From Bettongia penicillata ogilbyi (lineage: Eukaryota; Chordata; Mammalia; Diprotodontia; Potoroidae), in the NCBI GenBank assembly GCA_023548195.1, contig JAJHZJ010000061.1, positions 9,155,378 to 9,219,377 of the forward strand: DNA of 64,000 bases, written 5' to 3'. Shown here piece after piece: positions 21,668 through 32,169 of the stretch (the first letter of the stretch is position 1; each line of letters starts with the position of its first letter). A model generated the notes under the pieces. It made no database searches. It saw only the letters and a program-made list of their open reading frames with translations, and had not been told where the DNA came from. Position numbers and translations under genes: made by a program.

Positions 21668-22620
21668 TAGTCAACAAGCATTTATTAAGCACTTACTGTA
21701 TTCCAGGCATTGTGCTAAGTACAAAGAAAAGGTGAGGATGAGCTCTCAATGAGCTCACTCTACTTGGGGGACCAGTATGAAAACAATAATTTACAAATAA
21801 GTGTATAGAGAATAAAGTGGAGATAATTAACAGGAGGATGGAATTAACAACAGTAAGAGGGATCATAGACCATAGGATTTTATCTGGGACTTGAAGGATG
21901 CTGGGAGACAGCGATGAGGGGAGAAAGAATTCCAGGCACAGGGAATAACCAATAAAAATGAGGGAGTCTGATGATGGAATGTCCAGAGTCACTGGAAGGC
22001 AGAACATGGGGAAGTGGGTGGAGAGGTAGGTAAGGTTAAAGAAGACTGAAAAGTTAGGAGGGGCCAGGTTATTGAGGACTTTACATCTGATTCTTGTGAT
22101 GATAAGGAGTTATTGGAGTTCGTTGAATGGTTAGATTGGCAAGTGGGAGGAGAGATGGTCACAGATACAGCTTAGGAAGATTCCGAGTGGAGGAAGAGGC
22201 GATGAGGTCCTACACCAGTGTGGTGGCAGGGTCAGAGGACAGAAGGGAGCTTATATCAAAGATGTTCCAAGAGCAAACTCCATGGGCTTTGGCAAAAGCT
22301 TGGATATGGGGATGGGGTGAAAGAGAATGAGGAGCTGAGGATGTGAGTCTGGGTGACTGAGAGGATGGCGACACCCTTAGCAGCAGCATGGGAGTTCAGA
22401 AGAGGGGAGGATTTAAGAGTACGTTGTGTTTAAGATGTCAAAGTTGAGATGTCCAATAGGCAGTTGGAAATGCAAAAGTGGAGGTAGAGAGGGAGATTAG
22501 GACAGGGTAAGTGGATCTGAAAATCATCAACACAGGAATGATAATTGAAACCATGGAAGAAGCCTAGAGTAGCCAGTCTTCCCCCTGTGCCTTGAGCAAA
22601 GACGCCCAAGAGGAGAAGTT
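21668..22620 (-). mobile_element. L2 LINE 3' portion, about 950 bases
   Basis: The left end is the reverse complement of the L2 tail (CATTTATTAAGCACTTACTG, GGCATTGTGCTAAGTAC). Going right come TTATCTGGGACTTGAAGGAT, GGGGCCAGGTTATTGAGGAC and GATGTCCAATAGGCAGTTGG. Read in reverse, these are the same stations, in the same order, as the plus-strand L2 at 32.2-33.4 kb. The region encodes the last part of the L2 reverse transcriptase, now full of stops. Confidence 0.8.
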
Positions 22621-22664
22621 CAAATCTCCTGAGTCACTGTCAAAATAAATGTTACAATAAATGG

Positions 22665-22895
22665 TACAAAATAAATAAAACTTAATTGGAGGAACACCAG
22701 CAGTGGAGAAAACCAGGGAATTCATCTAGACACTAATGCTGGAGCTGAGCTTTGAAGGAATCTAGGGAGTCTAAGAAGTGAGGAGGGAGGGCATTCTAGC
22801 CTTGGAAAACAGCCATGGCAAGGACTAGAGATTAAGTCTGGATTGTCATGTGGAAGGGACAGCAAGAAGACCAGTTTGGTGACCTGTGAGGTTCT
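22665..22895 (-). repeat. L2 fragment
   Basis: GGAGCTGAGCTTTGAAGGAA, GAGGGAGGGCATTCTAGCCT and AGCAAGAAGACCAGTTTGGT match the middle of the previous L2 copy. It is a second, separate fragment. Confidence 0.7.
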
Positions 22896-23450
22896 TTCTG
22901 TCTCTGAGATGTTGTGACTCCAAAACACATTTTATCTATCACAAACATGTGGTACTCATGGGAAATAAAGAGCATTCCACTGTAACATTCCTAAAGTTCC
23001 ATCTTTATTTCATTCAATTTTTTTGGAGAAGGTTCCTAATATGTTGAACAGTTTAGTGTAACAGAATGCCTGAACTGAAAATGCATTCACCAGCTCTGTG
23101 ACAAAATAAAAGGGAATAAATGTTCTGCTTGTGTCCTGTGAGGGACATCTTCATAATGAGGGCTCAAATAAAATCATATGGAAGGCCAATGGGTTTAGAC
23201 TAGCAGCTCTGGAAGGTCCTATCACAGTGGAAGGGTTGGGGTACAAGCCCAGAGAGATCCTATCTGTCCCTTGAGGCCCCCTCTTGCTGAAGATGGAGAA
23301 ACTCATCTATTAAATATCGGCCACCAAGGGATGAATACTTTTAGCCACAGACATTTATTAAGTTTATAAGTAAAGAGTTAAAAAAACCCTGTAATCTGTG
23401 TTAGTATAGAGGGTTTGGCTCATGCTAATGAAATAATTGATCTCTTGGCC
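22896..23450. other. Unassigned sequence
   Basis: No feature recognised. Confidence 0.35.
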
Positions 23451-23454
23451 TGAT

Positions 23455-24020
23455 GTCTCTCCCTTGTCCAATCTAATATTCACACAGTCACCAAGAGATT
23501 TTCCTAAAGTGCAATTTTGAACCTGTCTTCCCACCTACTCAATAGAGACTAATGTTTCCTATGACCCTTTGGATCAAATTTAAGCTCCTCTACTTGGCAT
23601 TTGGTGGCAGAGTGGGTAGAGTGCCATACCTAGAGTCAGGAGGACTCTTCTTCATGAGTTCAAATCTGGTCTCTGCTCAAATCTAGCCTAGATCTGTGAC
23701 CCTTGGCAAGTCGCTTAAACTTTCAGTGTTCCGAGCAATTCTCCTGGATCATAAATTACAGAGCTATACAAATCTACATTATCATAGGAAGTTTCATCTC
23801 TAGGAATTTCTAATGCCAAGGAAGTTATGTTGGATTGAGAATAAATCAAACTCTACAAAAACTTTTATGTTTATATTTTTCTCCTTTATATCTCTCCCCC
23901 AATATAGAATATAAGTTCCTTGAGGGCAGACACTATTTCATTTTTATCTTTGTATCCCCAGGGCATGACACAGTACCTAAAACATAGCAAGTGATTAAAA
24001 ATTATTTGTTGATTGTTCTT
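23455..24020 (+). repeat. L2 fragments flanking a SINE
   Basis: 23455-23600 has CACACAGTCACCAAGAGATT and CCTTTGGATCAAATTTAAGC from the inner 3' region. 23870-24020 has AAGTTCCTTGAGGGCAGACA and TTTGTATCCCCAGGGCATGA from the tail. The stretch that should join them is missing or replaced by a SINE. Confidence 0.7.
23601..23830 (+). repeat. tRNA-derived SINE
   Basis: TTGGTGGCAGAGTGGGTAGA, CCTAGAGTCAGGAGGACTC and ACCCTTGGCAAGTCGCTTAA, then the special end TCAGTGTTCCGAGCAATTCT shared with the SINE at 11.1 kb. Confidence 0.7.
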
Positions 24021-24029
24021 TAAAAAAAT

Positions 24030-24515
24030 GAATAAAATTATTACAATGGAATATTATTGTGCTATAAGAAATGACATGCAAGGTGGTTTCAGAAAAACCT
24101 GGAAAGATTTAAATGAACTGATGTAAAGTGAAGTGAGCAGAACCAGGGGAACATTGTGTACATAACAGCAATACTGTAAGATGATCAGCTCTGAAAGATT
24201 TAGCTGTTCCCAGCAATATGATGATCCAAGTGATCCCAAAGGACTCATGATGAAGAAAAAGAATTGATATTGTTTGAAAACAGACTGAAGCATGCCATTT
24301 TTTCACTTTCATTTTTTTTCTTTTGTTCATGTCTACTTGTACAAAATGATTGACATGGAAATGTTTTACATGATTGCACATGTATAATTTCTATCTGATT
24401 GCTTACCATCTCAGGGAGAAGGGAGGGCAAAGAGGGAAGGAGGGGTAGAATTTGGAACTCATTACTGAAAAAATGTTTAAAAATGGTTTTAACATAGAAT
24501 TGGGGAAAAATAAGA
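24030..24515 (+). mobile_element. L1 3' end, plus strand
   Basis: ATGGAATATTATTGTGCTAT, GAAAAACCTGGAAAGATTTA and AAGTGAGCAGAACCAGGGGA are the conserved end region. The purine-rich AGAAGGGAGGGCAAAGAGGG and an AATTGGGGAAAAATAAGA end follow. The minus-strand frames of 79-113 codons here are shadows of this repeat. Confidence 0.85.
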
Positions 24516-24589
24516 TACGTCAACAAATTTAAAGCTATCTTAATCTGAGAGTTCCTGAACTGATTATAGGATTGAGGATACAGCATTGA

Positions 24590-24680
24590 AAGGGATCTCA
24601 GACGTCACCAGCTCCACCCACTTTATTTTATAGACAAGAATACTGGAGTTTTGTTAAGTTGCTGGGTCACACTGGCAAAC
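24590..24680 (+). repeat. L3/CR1 tail fragment
   Basis: AAAGGGATCTCAGACGTCAC followed by CACTTTATTTTATAGACAAG fits the 'pieces reported and shared out' tail of L3, as at 31.9 and 33.8 kb: AGGGACCTTAGAGA...CATTTTA. Confidence 0.5.
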
Positions 24681-24689
24681 ATTGTGATT

Positions 24690-24930
24690 GATGTTTGTCA
24701 TTTGTGCTGGAACAGGACTGATGACATCAGGAGGATAATGTCTTCACTCACAAGTGAGGTGGATTTAAGTGAGGCAGGCTGTGCAAAGTCATCAGCCTCA
24801 CTTTCTCTTCCAGAGCCACCTGGGTCCAGGGGTAAGACAAAGGCAAGGATTACTGGTGATGGTCCCAGATGCAATGGGAGACTTTGACCTTTTTATCCAG
24901 GTCTCAGTTTGTCTGAGGCAACACCCATTG
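24690..24930 (-). repeat. Marsupial SINE, second type
   Basis: GATGACATCAGGAGGATAAT, GGCTGTGCAAAGTCATCAGC and GGTCCCAGATGCAATGGGAG are the reverse complement of the family seen at 16.8 kb. Confidence 0.7.
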
Positions 24931-26065
24931 AGTAATTAAAGGCTAAGTAAGATCAGAGGCAAAAGATGGCCTAGGGTGCCTCCTCTAAAGAATCTCCCTG
25001 GGAAGGGAAGACCCTCAGAGTTTTTGGCCAGAACAGAAGTAATTGCTATTTACCAGCACCTAGTAAACATCCATACAAGGACTCTTGTTCAGAGTACCCC
25101 GACTACCACAGGGCTTTAATAGAGTCTGGACCACTATGAGATGCCAGCCTATGTGACCATGGAAAGTCTTCCTAATGGAAGAAGTCAAGTTGCTGTACAT
25201 TTCAGTCAATGGGATTGAATCAGGGCAAGGATTGACATTTTGAGGGGCTCACTCTCAAGGCCCAGGCTGTGTTAGAAACAGCATCATTATGCAAGGGGAG
25301 TACCTCCTAATTAAAGACAAGCAAAGCCCAAGGGTCAGTGCAAAGGGACACCTTATAAAATAGGTAAGCAGCTAGTCACCACTTGCTGTTTGGGGCCAAC
25401 TGGGCCCCCGGTGATGTAGTAATGGAAGCTACCCACATCCTGCTATGACATGTGAGCGTGGAATTTGGGCAGAAACATAAAAGGGCTTTCTCTGGCTGTT
25501 ATTTATCAGCCATAGTTAAGACCAACTGCTATCTTTACCATCTCATCTCTAACCCTTAGAGTCATGCTTTCTGCTGGCAGCCAAGAAAGACACAGACTGG
25601 CACACCTGGGCTGCCAAGATGGAGTCCCCCATTCCATTATTTACTTTTCTTTTTTCTTATTATTTTGGAGTGGTCAGCTGAAAAATCACAATATTGCAAA
25701 AATGGAAGGAATCAGGCAGGTGCTTCAGATGATTCTACATGGACAAGGGGAGAGCCTGTTGATTATCTCTTCTCATCTACAAAATATCCCAGGATAGCAT
25801 CTACACAGAATCCTTCAGCAGCCTGAGCCGTTACTGTAATCCAAAGCTCGCTGTTTTTTGGCTTAATCAAATGCCCTCTTTCACTGACCTTCCCCACAGT
25901 TATCGATGCCCTTCCTCTTAGCTATTTCTCCCTCCTTTTCCTGCTCTTCAAGTCACTAGCCTGTGAGAAGCCACACATCGATTTGCAGTGAATATACTCT
26001 GGCTGGGTTTATACAACACTGATTGAAAAATAAAACTTTCAGGCAAGTGAGACTTCTTTTCCTAT
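24931..26065. other. Unassigned, mostly unique sequence
   Basis: No repeat family or exon recognised. A TTTTCTTTTTTCTTATTATT run lies near 25645. Confidence 0.35.
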
Positions 26066-26069
26066 AGTG

Positions 26070-26520
26070 GCAGCTTAGTGTAGTAGCTAGCACAATAAAT
26101 TAGAAGTCAGAAAACCCTGGGTTCAAATTCCACCGCAGACCCTTATTACCTGAGCAAATCACTTCGCCTCTCTAGGCATCAGTTTTCTTGTCTGTAAAAT
26201 GGGAATAGAAGTGGCAACTACCTCACTTGTTGAGTCATTTTTCAGTTGTCTGACTTTTCATGACCCTATTTGGGGATACTGGAATGTTTTAGCTATTTCC
26301 TTCTCCAGTTCATTTTACAGGAAACTGAGGCAAATAGGGTTAAGTGACTTGCCCAGGGTCATACAGCTAGTACATGTCTGAGGTTAGATTTGAATTCACA
26401 AAGAAGAGTCTTCTTAATCCGGGTCCAGCATAACTACCTCACAGGAATGCTAAAAAGAGACAATGAAATGATATATGTTAAATGCTTTACCAATCCTAAA
26501 ATACTAAATAAATTTTTGTG
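26070..26520 (+). repeat. CORE-SINE split by a tRNA-RTE SINE
   Basis: The left half ends TGGGAATAGAAGTGGCAACT and the right half resumes ACAGGAATGCTAAAAAGAGA, then ATTATATGTTAAATGC-like tail sequence. The junctions carry a perfect TSD. Confidence 0.85.
26227..26431 (-). mobile_element. tRNA-RTE SINE with 11-bp TSD
   Basis: The insertion is bounded by AACTACCTCAC at 26216-26226 and again at 26432-26442. Inside are TTGTTGAGTCATTTTTCAGT, CCTTCTCCAGTTCATTTTAC and CAGGGTCATACAGCTAGTAC. About 205 bases, slightly shorter than other copies owing to a deletion after CCTATTTGGGG. Confidence 0.92.
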
Positions 26521-26845
26521 ATTTTGGGGGGCCTATTCAAGACCATGTAACTAGCTTCCCCTTTCTAAATGATTGAACTAATAGATATCATGGGCTATGT
26601 GTACATAAAGCTTCAAAGCAAACACAAATGCCTATGAATATGAGAACTCTAACCTCGGCAGTAAGAAGGAATGATGTATAAAGGGAAATGAATTTTCCAC
26701 ACGTGTCTCATTAGAACAGCTCAGATTTGTGGACCAGTGCTCAATGTATGTATTTAACCAAGTTAGCCTCTCTCTCTACTTTCACACCCAGATCATCACA
26801 GACAGACAAAAATGGCATATACATACAGAAACAAGGATTCTTTAA
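26521..26845. other. Unassigned sequence
   Basis: No feature recognised. Confidence 0.35.
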
Positions 26846-26849
26846 CCTA

Positions 26850-27100
26850 AAGAATCTTTAAAATCTCACCTACAAAGAGCCTTTCCTGATTCTTCTCAAT
26901 GCTTATGCCTTCCTCCTGTTAATCACGTCCACTTTATCTTGGGCATATCATGTTTGTATAGACCTGTCTTCATTTTGTCTCCTCATTGGATTGTGAGCTA
27001 CTTGAAAGCAGGGTCTATCGTTTACCTTTCTTTGTAACCCACCGTGCCTGGCACAGAATAGGTGCTTAATAAAGGCTTATTGACTTGATTTTAACCTTTC
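26850..27100 (+). repeat. L2 3' end
   Basis: TACAAAGAGCCTTTCCTGAT, TTGTCTCCTCATTGGATTGT and GTGCCTGGCACAGAATAGGT, ending AATAAAGGCTTATTGACTTG. Confidence 0.8.
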
Positions 27101-27184
27101 CTCATTTCCCTTTTCCACTGTTTACCAACTCTAACAGTAGAGTCTGACCAAAATCCCTTGTGCTTCTGGGATTTCAACCTATTT

Positions 27185-27550
27185 CCTTCCCATCCCCCAT
27201 CTAAAAATAAGAAAAACAAAACTTTCATAACAGATATGCACAGTCAAGCAAAACAGATTTTTGCATTGACCATGTCCAGAAATGTACATCTCATTCTGCA
27301 TCTTAAATAGATCATTTCTCTGTCAGGAGGCAGGTAATCTGCATCATCTTTGTAATCAGAATTCTCAGTCTTTCAAAGTTGTTTCGTTTTATAACGTTGT
27401 TATTGTAGAAATTTCTATACCCGTTCTTCTCATCTCACTCTATGTAACCTGATACAAGTCAGGTTTCTCTGAAACTGTCCCCTTTGTTGTTTCACGATAG
27501 TATTCTATTTTATCTCTACATCATAATTTTCTTAGCCACTCCCCACTTAT
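27185..27550 (-). mobile_element. L1 3' end
   Basis: AAATGTACATCTCATTCTGC, GGAGGCAGGTAATCTGCATC and TTTCTCTGAAACTGTCCCCT. It is the first of two minus-strand L1 ends lying side by side. Confidence 0.75.
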
Positions 27551-27559
27551 TTTTCCCCT

Positions 27560-28010
27560 TCATTTTTAAATTTAAAGAATTTTAGATTTTAGCAAGCCTC
27601 CATTCTCCTTCTCACTTCTGTTCTCCCCCAAAAAGAAAACCTATGTAACAAATACACGTAGTCAAACGGAAAACTGTCACTTCTCTCTCAAGAGGTAGGA
27701 AACATTCTTCACCATCAGTCGCCGGAGTCATGGCTGAGCACTGAGCTGATCAGCGTTCTTAAGTCTTTTGAAGTTGTTCGTTTTGACAATGTTGTTGTCA
27801 TTGTATAGGCTGTTGTCATGGTTGTGCTCGCTTCATTATGCATGAATTCATGCAAGCCTTGACAGGTTTTTCTGAAACCATCCTCTTCATTGTTTCTTAT
27901 GGAAACCTAGTATTTCATTACATTTGTATATCATAATTTGTTCAGCCGTTGCCCGTTAGGCACCCTCTTAAAAGAGCTGCTATAAATGTTTTGGTACATA
28001 TGGGTTCTTT
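27560..28010 (-). mobile_element. L1 3' end, second copy
   Basis: TGTAACAAATACACGTAGTC, CAAGAGGTAGGAAACATTCT and AAGAGCTGCTATAAATGTTT repeat the same stations as the neighbour, so this is an independent insertion rather than one longer copy. Confidence 0.75.
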
Positions 28011-28124
28011 TCCATTTAAACCTATTTCCTCTTGATTTGACAATTGTGAAGTATTTATTGAACACTTACTGTAATAGAGAAGAGCTTCTTGCTACAATAG
28101 TTCTTTCTGAAATTGAAAACTTAT

Positions 28125-29130
28125 ACTTAAGACTTGCCCATGGTATAGAGCGGGGAGCACTAGACTGGGAGGAAGCGAATCTGAATCCTCGTTCTATCAC
28201 TTTCTAGTTTAGGAATATCCCTTCTTCTCACTGAGATTCTGCCAAAAAGTGAGTGGCTTGGACTAGATAATTTTTTTAAAAAGTAAGTTTTTATAGATGT
28301 TACTTATTTTTTATTTCATTGTAGTTCTGCCCCATCCCTCATCTCCTAGTCATCCCATGTAATAAATAGAATTTTCAGAAATAGCAAAAGATGAAAAAGA
28401 TCACACACCTCATTAATAAATTGGAAAAATCCAAAACCATGTCTAATTGGCAATAACTATGAACCTCCCACCTCCATGAAGGGTTGGGAATGCCCACTCA
28501 TATCTCTTCATTCAAGTAATGCTTGAGCTTTATAATTTTGCTACATTCATTCCTCCCCCTTAATAATATTTTATTGTTTTCCAGTTACACGTAAAGATAG
28601 CTTTTAACATTAATTTTTATAAGATTTTGAGTTCTAAATTTTTTTTTCTTCTTCCCCAAGATAACAAGCAGTTTGATATAGGTTGTACAGGTACAATCAT
28701 GTTAAATATGCTTCCACATTGGTCAGCTACATTCACTTTTGGTGTGTATGTATGTGCGTGTGTTAATTCTTTCCATTGAAATTGATGGCATTTTGTATAT
28801 TGATTTCTTGGCTCTGCTTATTTCACTGTGCATCAGTTCATGTAGATCCTTTCCTGCTACTCAGTGTTCATCACATTCATCATTTCTTACAGCACAGTAA
28901 TATTCCATTACATTCATGCCCCACATGTTGTTTCCCCAATTCCCCAATTCATGAGCATCTACTTTGTTTCCAATTTTTTGCTATCACAAAAAGCGCTGCT
29001 ATAAATATTTTGGTGTATATGGGGACTTTCTTCCTAACAAGGTCTTCCTTGGGATATAAGCCTGGTAAGAGGGACTAGATAATTTCTAATTCTTTTTTTA
29101 GTTCTCAAATCTAATAAATAAACTCTCTTG
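28125..29130 (+). repeat. SINE split by an L1 segment
   Basis: CATGGTATAGAGCGGGGAGC to GTGGCTTGGACTAGATAATT (28125-28273) is an old tRNA-type SINE. Its end, CTAATTCTTTTTTTAGTTCT, resumes at 29086. The L1 in between is flanked by a 14-base duplication. Confidence 0.7.
28274..29071 (-). mobile_element. L1 3' segment with 14-bp TSD
   Basis: Bounded by GGACTAGATAATTT at 28260-28273 and 29072-29085. The right part (28560-29071) is a clear L1 3' end with GATAACAAGCAGTTTGATAT, CCACATTGGTCAGCTACATT and AAAGCGCTGCTATAAATATT. The left 290 bases look like another, more worn L1 end, so a nested copy or a rearranged insertion is possible. Confidence 0.8.
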
Positions 29131-29387
29131 ATACTTAACAGAGAAAAGCAGCCTTCCCCAGCAGGAAAGGAGAATGCTCCTGGTTATGGTAAAAGGGAAA
29201 CTATTGTCCTTTGGGTAGTACCCTAAAGAAGAGCCCATGAAGGGTTACTCTGGTCCATGTGAGAAAGGTAATTCCATAGAGTTTTGACACAGAAAGTCAA
29301 AGAAGCAGCAAATCTGGCCTTGCTGTGACCCCATTAAAAGTGGGGCCTCCTCCGTCAAGAAGAGATGGTGATTGTTTCTTTTGTTTT

Positions 29388-29590
29388 TTGTGTTTGTCCT
29401 TCATTCTCGAAGAAGACCATGACATCAGAGAAATGATGACGTGACTTGCACTTGACTTTGTTTTGAAGGAAGAAGGGCTGTGCAAGGTCACCAGTCTTGA
29501 TTCTCCTCCTGAGTCATCTGGGTCCAATGGCCAGATATTCATCAGGATGACTGCAGACATCCCAGGATGCAACGGGAGGCCTTGGCCTTT
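29388..29590 (-). repeat. Marsupial SINE, second type
   Basis: GTTTGTCCTTCATTCTCGAA, GACCATGACATCAGAGAAAT, GGGCTGTGCAAGGTCACCAG and CAGGATGCAACGGGAGGCCT. It is the best preserved of the four copies. Confidence 0.78.
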
Positions 29591-29626
29591 TACTTATGCA
29601 CCATGAAATGACCTAAGGAAGGAAGA

Positions 29627-29629
29627 GAG

Positions 29630-29690
<61 letters not shown>
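29627..29690. repeat. Microsatellite (GATA)n then (GA)n
   Basis: Four to five GATA units pass into more than twenty GA units. Confidence 0.95.
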
Positions 29691-29692
<2 letters not shown>

Positions 29693-29999
29693 CCTTGTTA
29701 GAACAAGGACAAAGCCCATTTTCTCAACCTTAGTTATTACTCAAAGGATCAGGTAAAGCAAGATGGATCCCAGAACAAAGCTTTCCCTGAATAGTAGTCA
29801 TGCCTTGCTTTGCCTGCTTTCTAGTAGAATAACTCTTTCAAATGGATCTGCATATGGCAGTCATGTACCCTTCTGTATTTCCTAAAAGGGCAATTCTATC
29901 TTGAGCTGCAGTTTACTCTGGGTAATTGAAAGGTTGCCCTTTTGCTCAACTGTAAACACCAAAGAAGCCTGTAAAGGAAAGAACATTCATTTATTAATG

Positions 30000-30375
30000 G
30001 AATCACAGAATGTTAGAGCCAGAAGGAAACTTAGAGATTATTTAGTCCAAGAGGGTCAATCTCAAACAGAAATAGATAAACAGATCCTTGCCCATCAAAG
30101 CCGCAGATGGACTTCGAAAACCATATATTAACATTATTTATCTTTTGTTACTTATTTTGTTAAATACTCCCCAATTACATTTAAATGGGGTGTACCAGCA
30201 CTCAGGAGTTCTGCAGGTAGAGAATTCAGCATCTCTGGGCCCCAACTCCATTTTTGCTGAGCGGTCAAGTGACTTCTGCATGATGATTCAGATGGTAAAT
30301 GTTGGAGCCAAGATCCAGACTCAAGTCTTCAAAGTCCAAATCCAATTATTTTCCCCACTATGCTTTCTATTGCAT
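30000..30375 (+). repeat. L3/CR1 tail, interrupted
   Basis: AATCACAGAATGTTAGAGCC and GGAAACTTAGAGATTATTTA are the start of the L3 tail. AGCGGTCAAGTGACTTCTGC and GAGCCAAGATCCAGACTC at 30260-30330 are its later part. Between them a TATTTTGTTAAATACTCCCCAATTACATTT-type stub at about 30140-30185 looks like the very end of an L1 on the minus strand. Confidence 0.6.
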
Positions 30376-30394
30376 TTATCCTTTGAGTGAAGAT

Positions 30395-30527
30395 TTTATT
30401 AACTAGCTACATGACACTGGACAAATCCCTTAACCTCTCTGTGCCTCAACATTCTCATCTGTAAATTAGGGGTTTGGACTCAGTGACCTCTATTGCCCCT
30501 TCTAAATCTAAATCTGTGGTACTATGG
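30395..30527 (+). repeat. CORE-SINE 3' part
   Basis: TAGCTACATGACACTGGACA, CTCATCTGTAAATTAGGGGT and TTTGGACTCAGTGACCTCTA. Confidence 0.65.
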
Positions 30528-30687
30528 ACTTACGAATTTATAATTCTCTAGTTTAAGCACTTATTGGGTCCAAAGCACTATTTTGGATAGTTGACAAATG
30601 AGTCATTAATTAGCTCATAATGGATCTGATTATTTGACCAATTTAAAAATAAAGAGAAAATAATAATTCTTACCTACCCCTTAGTTT

Positions 30688-30925
30688 TGAATGTGCATTG
30701 CCTCAGACAAACTGAGACCTGGGAAAGATCTTAACTTAGAAAGTCACCCACTGCACCCAGGGCCATCATCGGTTGTCTTAGCTTTTGTCTTGACATTAGA
30801 CTCCAATGACTGGAGGAATGATACTGACAACTTTGGGGAGCCCTGCCCCACTCATATCCAATTCACATTACCCTCCTGATGTCATTGGTTCTCTTTGAGA
30901 ACAAAGTATGAACAACAACAAGAAT
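30688..30925 (+). repeat. Marsupial SINE, second type
   Basis: CCAATTCACATTACCCTCCT, GATGTCATTGGTTCTCTTTG and AGAACAAAGTATGAACAAC match the family tail. The head shows CAGACAAACTGAGACCTGGG. Confidence 0.72.
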
Positions 30926-31079
30926 AAGGAAATTTTTTTATGTTTCAAAAGAATATTTTGATTTGTTCTTTTTTTTCAGAGGTAGAGAAAATTATCCTCA
31001 TTTCTACCTTCTTTCAGACGTGTAAGCAGGTGAACCTCCTGACCAACTGGGCTTCTTCCAGTTTGCCTTTAGACATTGA

Positions 31080-31225
31080 TTAGTGACTCATTGGAATGTG
31101 GGTTGTGGTCTCCTTAAGGGTAGAAACTATCTTTTGCCTTTTTGTATCCCCAGTACTTAGTACAATGCCTGGAACATAGAAGGTACGTAAAAATTTTTTA
31201 TTGATGGACTGATTGATTGAAAGGG
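31080..31225 (+). repeat. L2 3' tail
   Basis: CTCCTTAAGGGTAGAAACTA, TTTTTGTATCCCCAGTACTT and CAATGCCTGGAACATAGAAG. Confidence 0.75.
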
Positions 31226-31850
31226 GTTATGAGTTCCATATTGTAGACAAAATCCATAACTCTCAATAGGACCCATACTTGAATGTCCGGAAATGAGTTG
31301 AATGGGCTACTGCATCTGCATCTTTCTAGTTTTCCTCTAACAATTTAGACAAATCTGGTATCCGTGTATGGATTTCAACTCTGGTCCTTAAGATCCCAAG
31401 TCAGGTCAAGTTAGTGCTAAGTATTGTAGCAACTTCTTCATGCTCCAAACTTCTCTGTGGATGGATACATCTCTCTGTGTCCCATTTCTGTCTCTCATAG
31501 AGCAAGAAAGGGCTGGTAGCATAATACCACTAGGCATTTTTCTGGGCCATGGTGTGTGATTATCTCACTGACACAACAGAACCTGCTCTCTGCTTCCATC
31601 TTTACTAACCCTACCTGCCAGGTTCAAAACTATTCAGATTATTCCTAAGTATTAGCCATTCAGCGAAAAGACAATTTAATAACTGTGGCCATTTCAAAGA
31701 CAAGTCACAGAGTTATTAGAAGGAAACCATGACAACTATAGGACTTTTCAAAAATTCACCTAGTAGAAAATTATATTTTTATCTGTTAAGAAATGTCCTA
31801 GGGAAAAGCAAAATGAAATTTCCAGCTAAAATCATGACAGATATTCATGA
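31226..31850. other. Unassigned sequence
   Basis: No feature recognised. Confidence 0.35.
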
Positions 31851-31854
31851 TCGT

Positions 31855-32040
31855 TAGATTCCAGAATTGTAGATTTAGAGCTGGAAAAGACCTTGGAGGT
31901 TATCTTGTCCAACTTATTTATTTTGCAGATGAGGATACTGAGGCCCAGAAAGAGTTGTCCAAGGATATACGACCATGGGAGAGCCAGAAATTGAACTCGG
32001 ATCCTCTGATTTGAAAGCCTGTATTGACATGCTGCCTTTA
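31855..32040 (+). repeat. L3/CR1 3' tail
   Basis: TTTAGAGCTGGAAAAGACCT, TTGGAGGTTATCTTGTCCAA and GAGGATACTGAGGCCCAGAA, ending GTATTGACATGCTGCCTTT. Confidence 0.7.
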
Positions 32041-32169
32041 TTTGTCAGCTTTTTGATCCCCAGATATATTGATGATTTGAACTCCAGCCTCATTTCTCAG
32101 CTCCCTGGATCATCTAGACTTCCTGAGTTCTCCTACCTTGACAAGGAATGAAAATTCTTCCTTAACTCC

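Noticed and set aside
24054..24586. Three overlapping minus-strand frames of 79-113 codons
   Set aside because: Antisense readings of a plus-strand L1 3' end.
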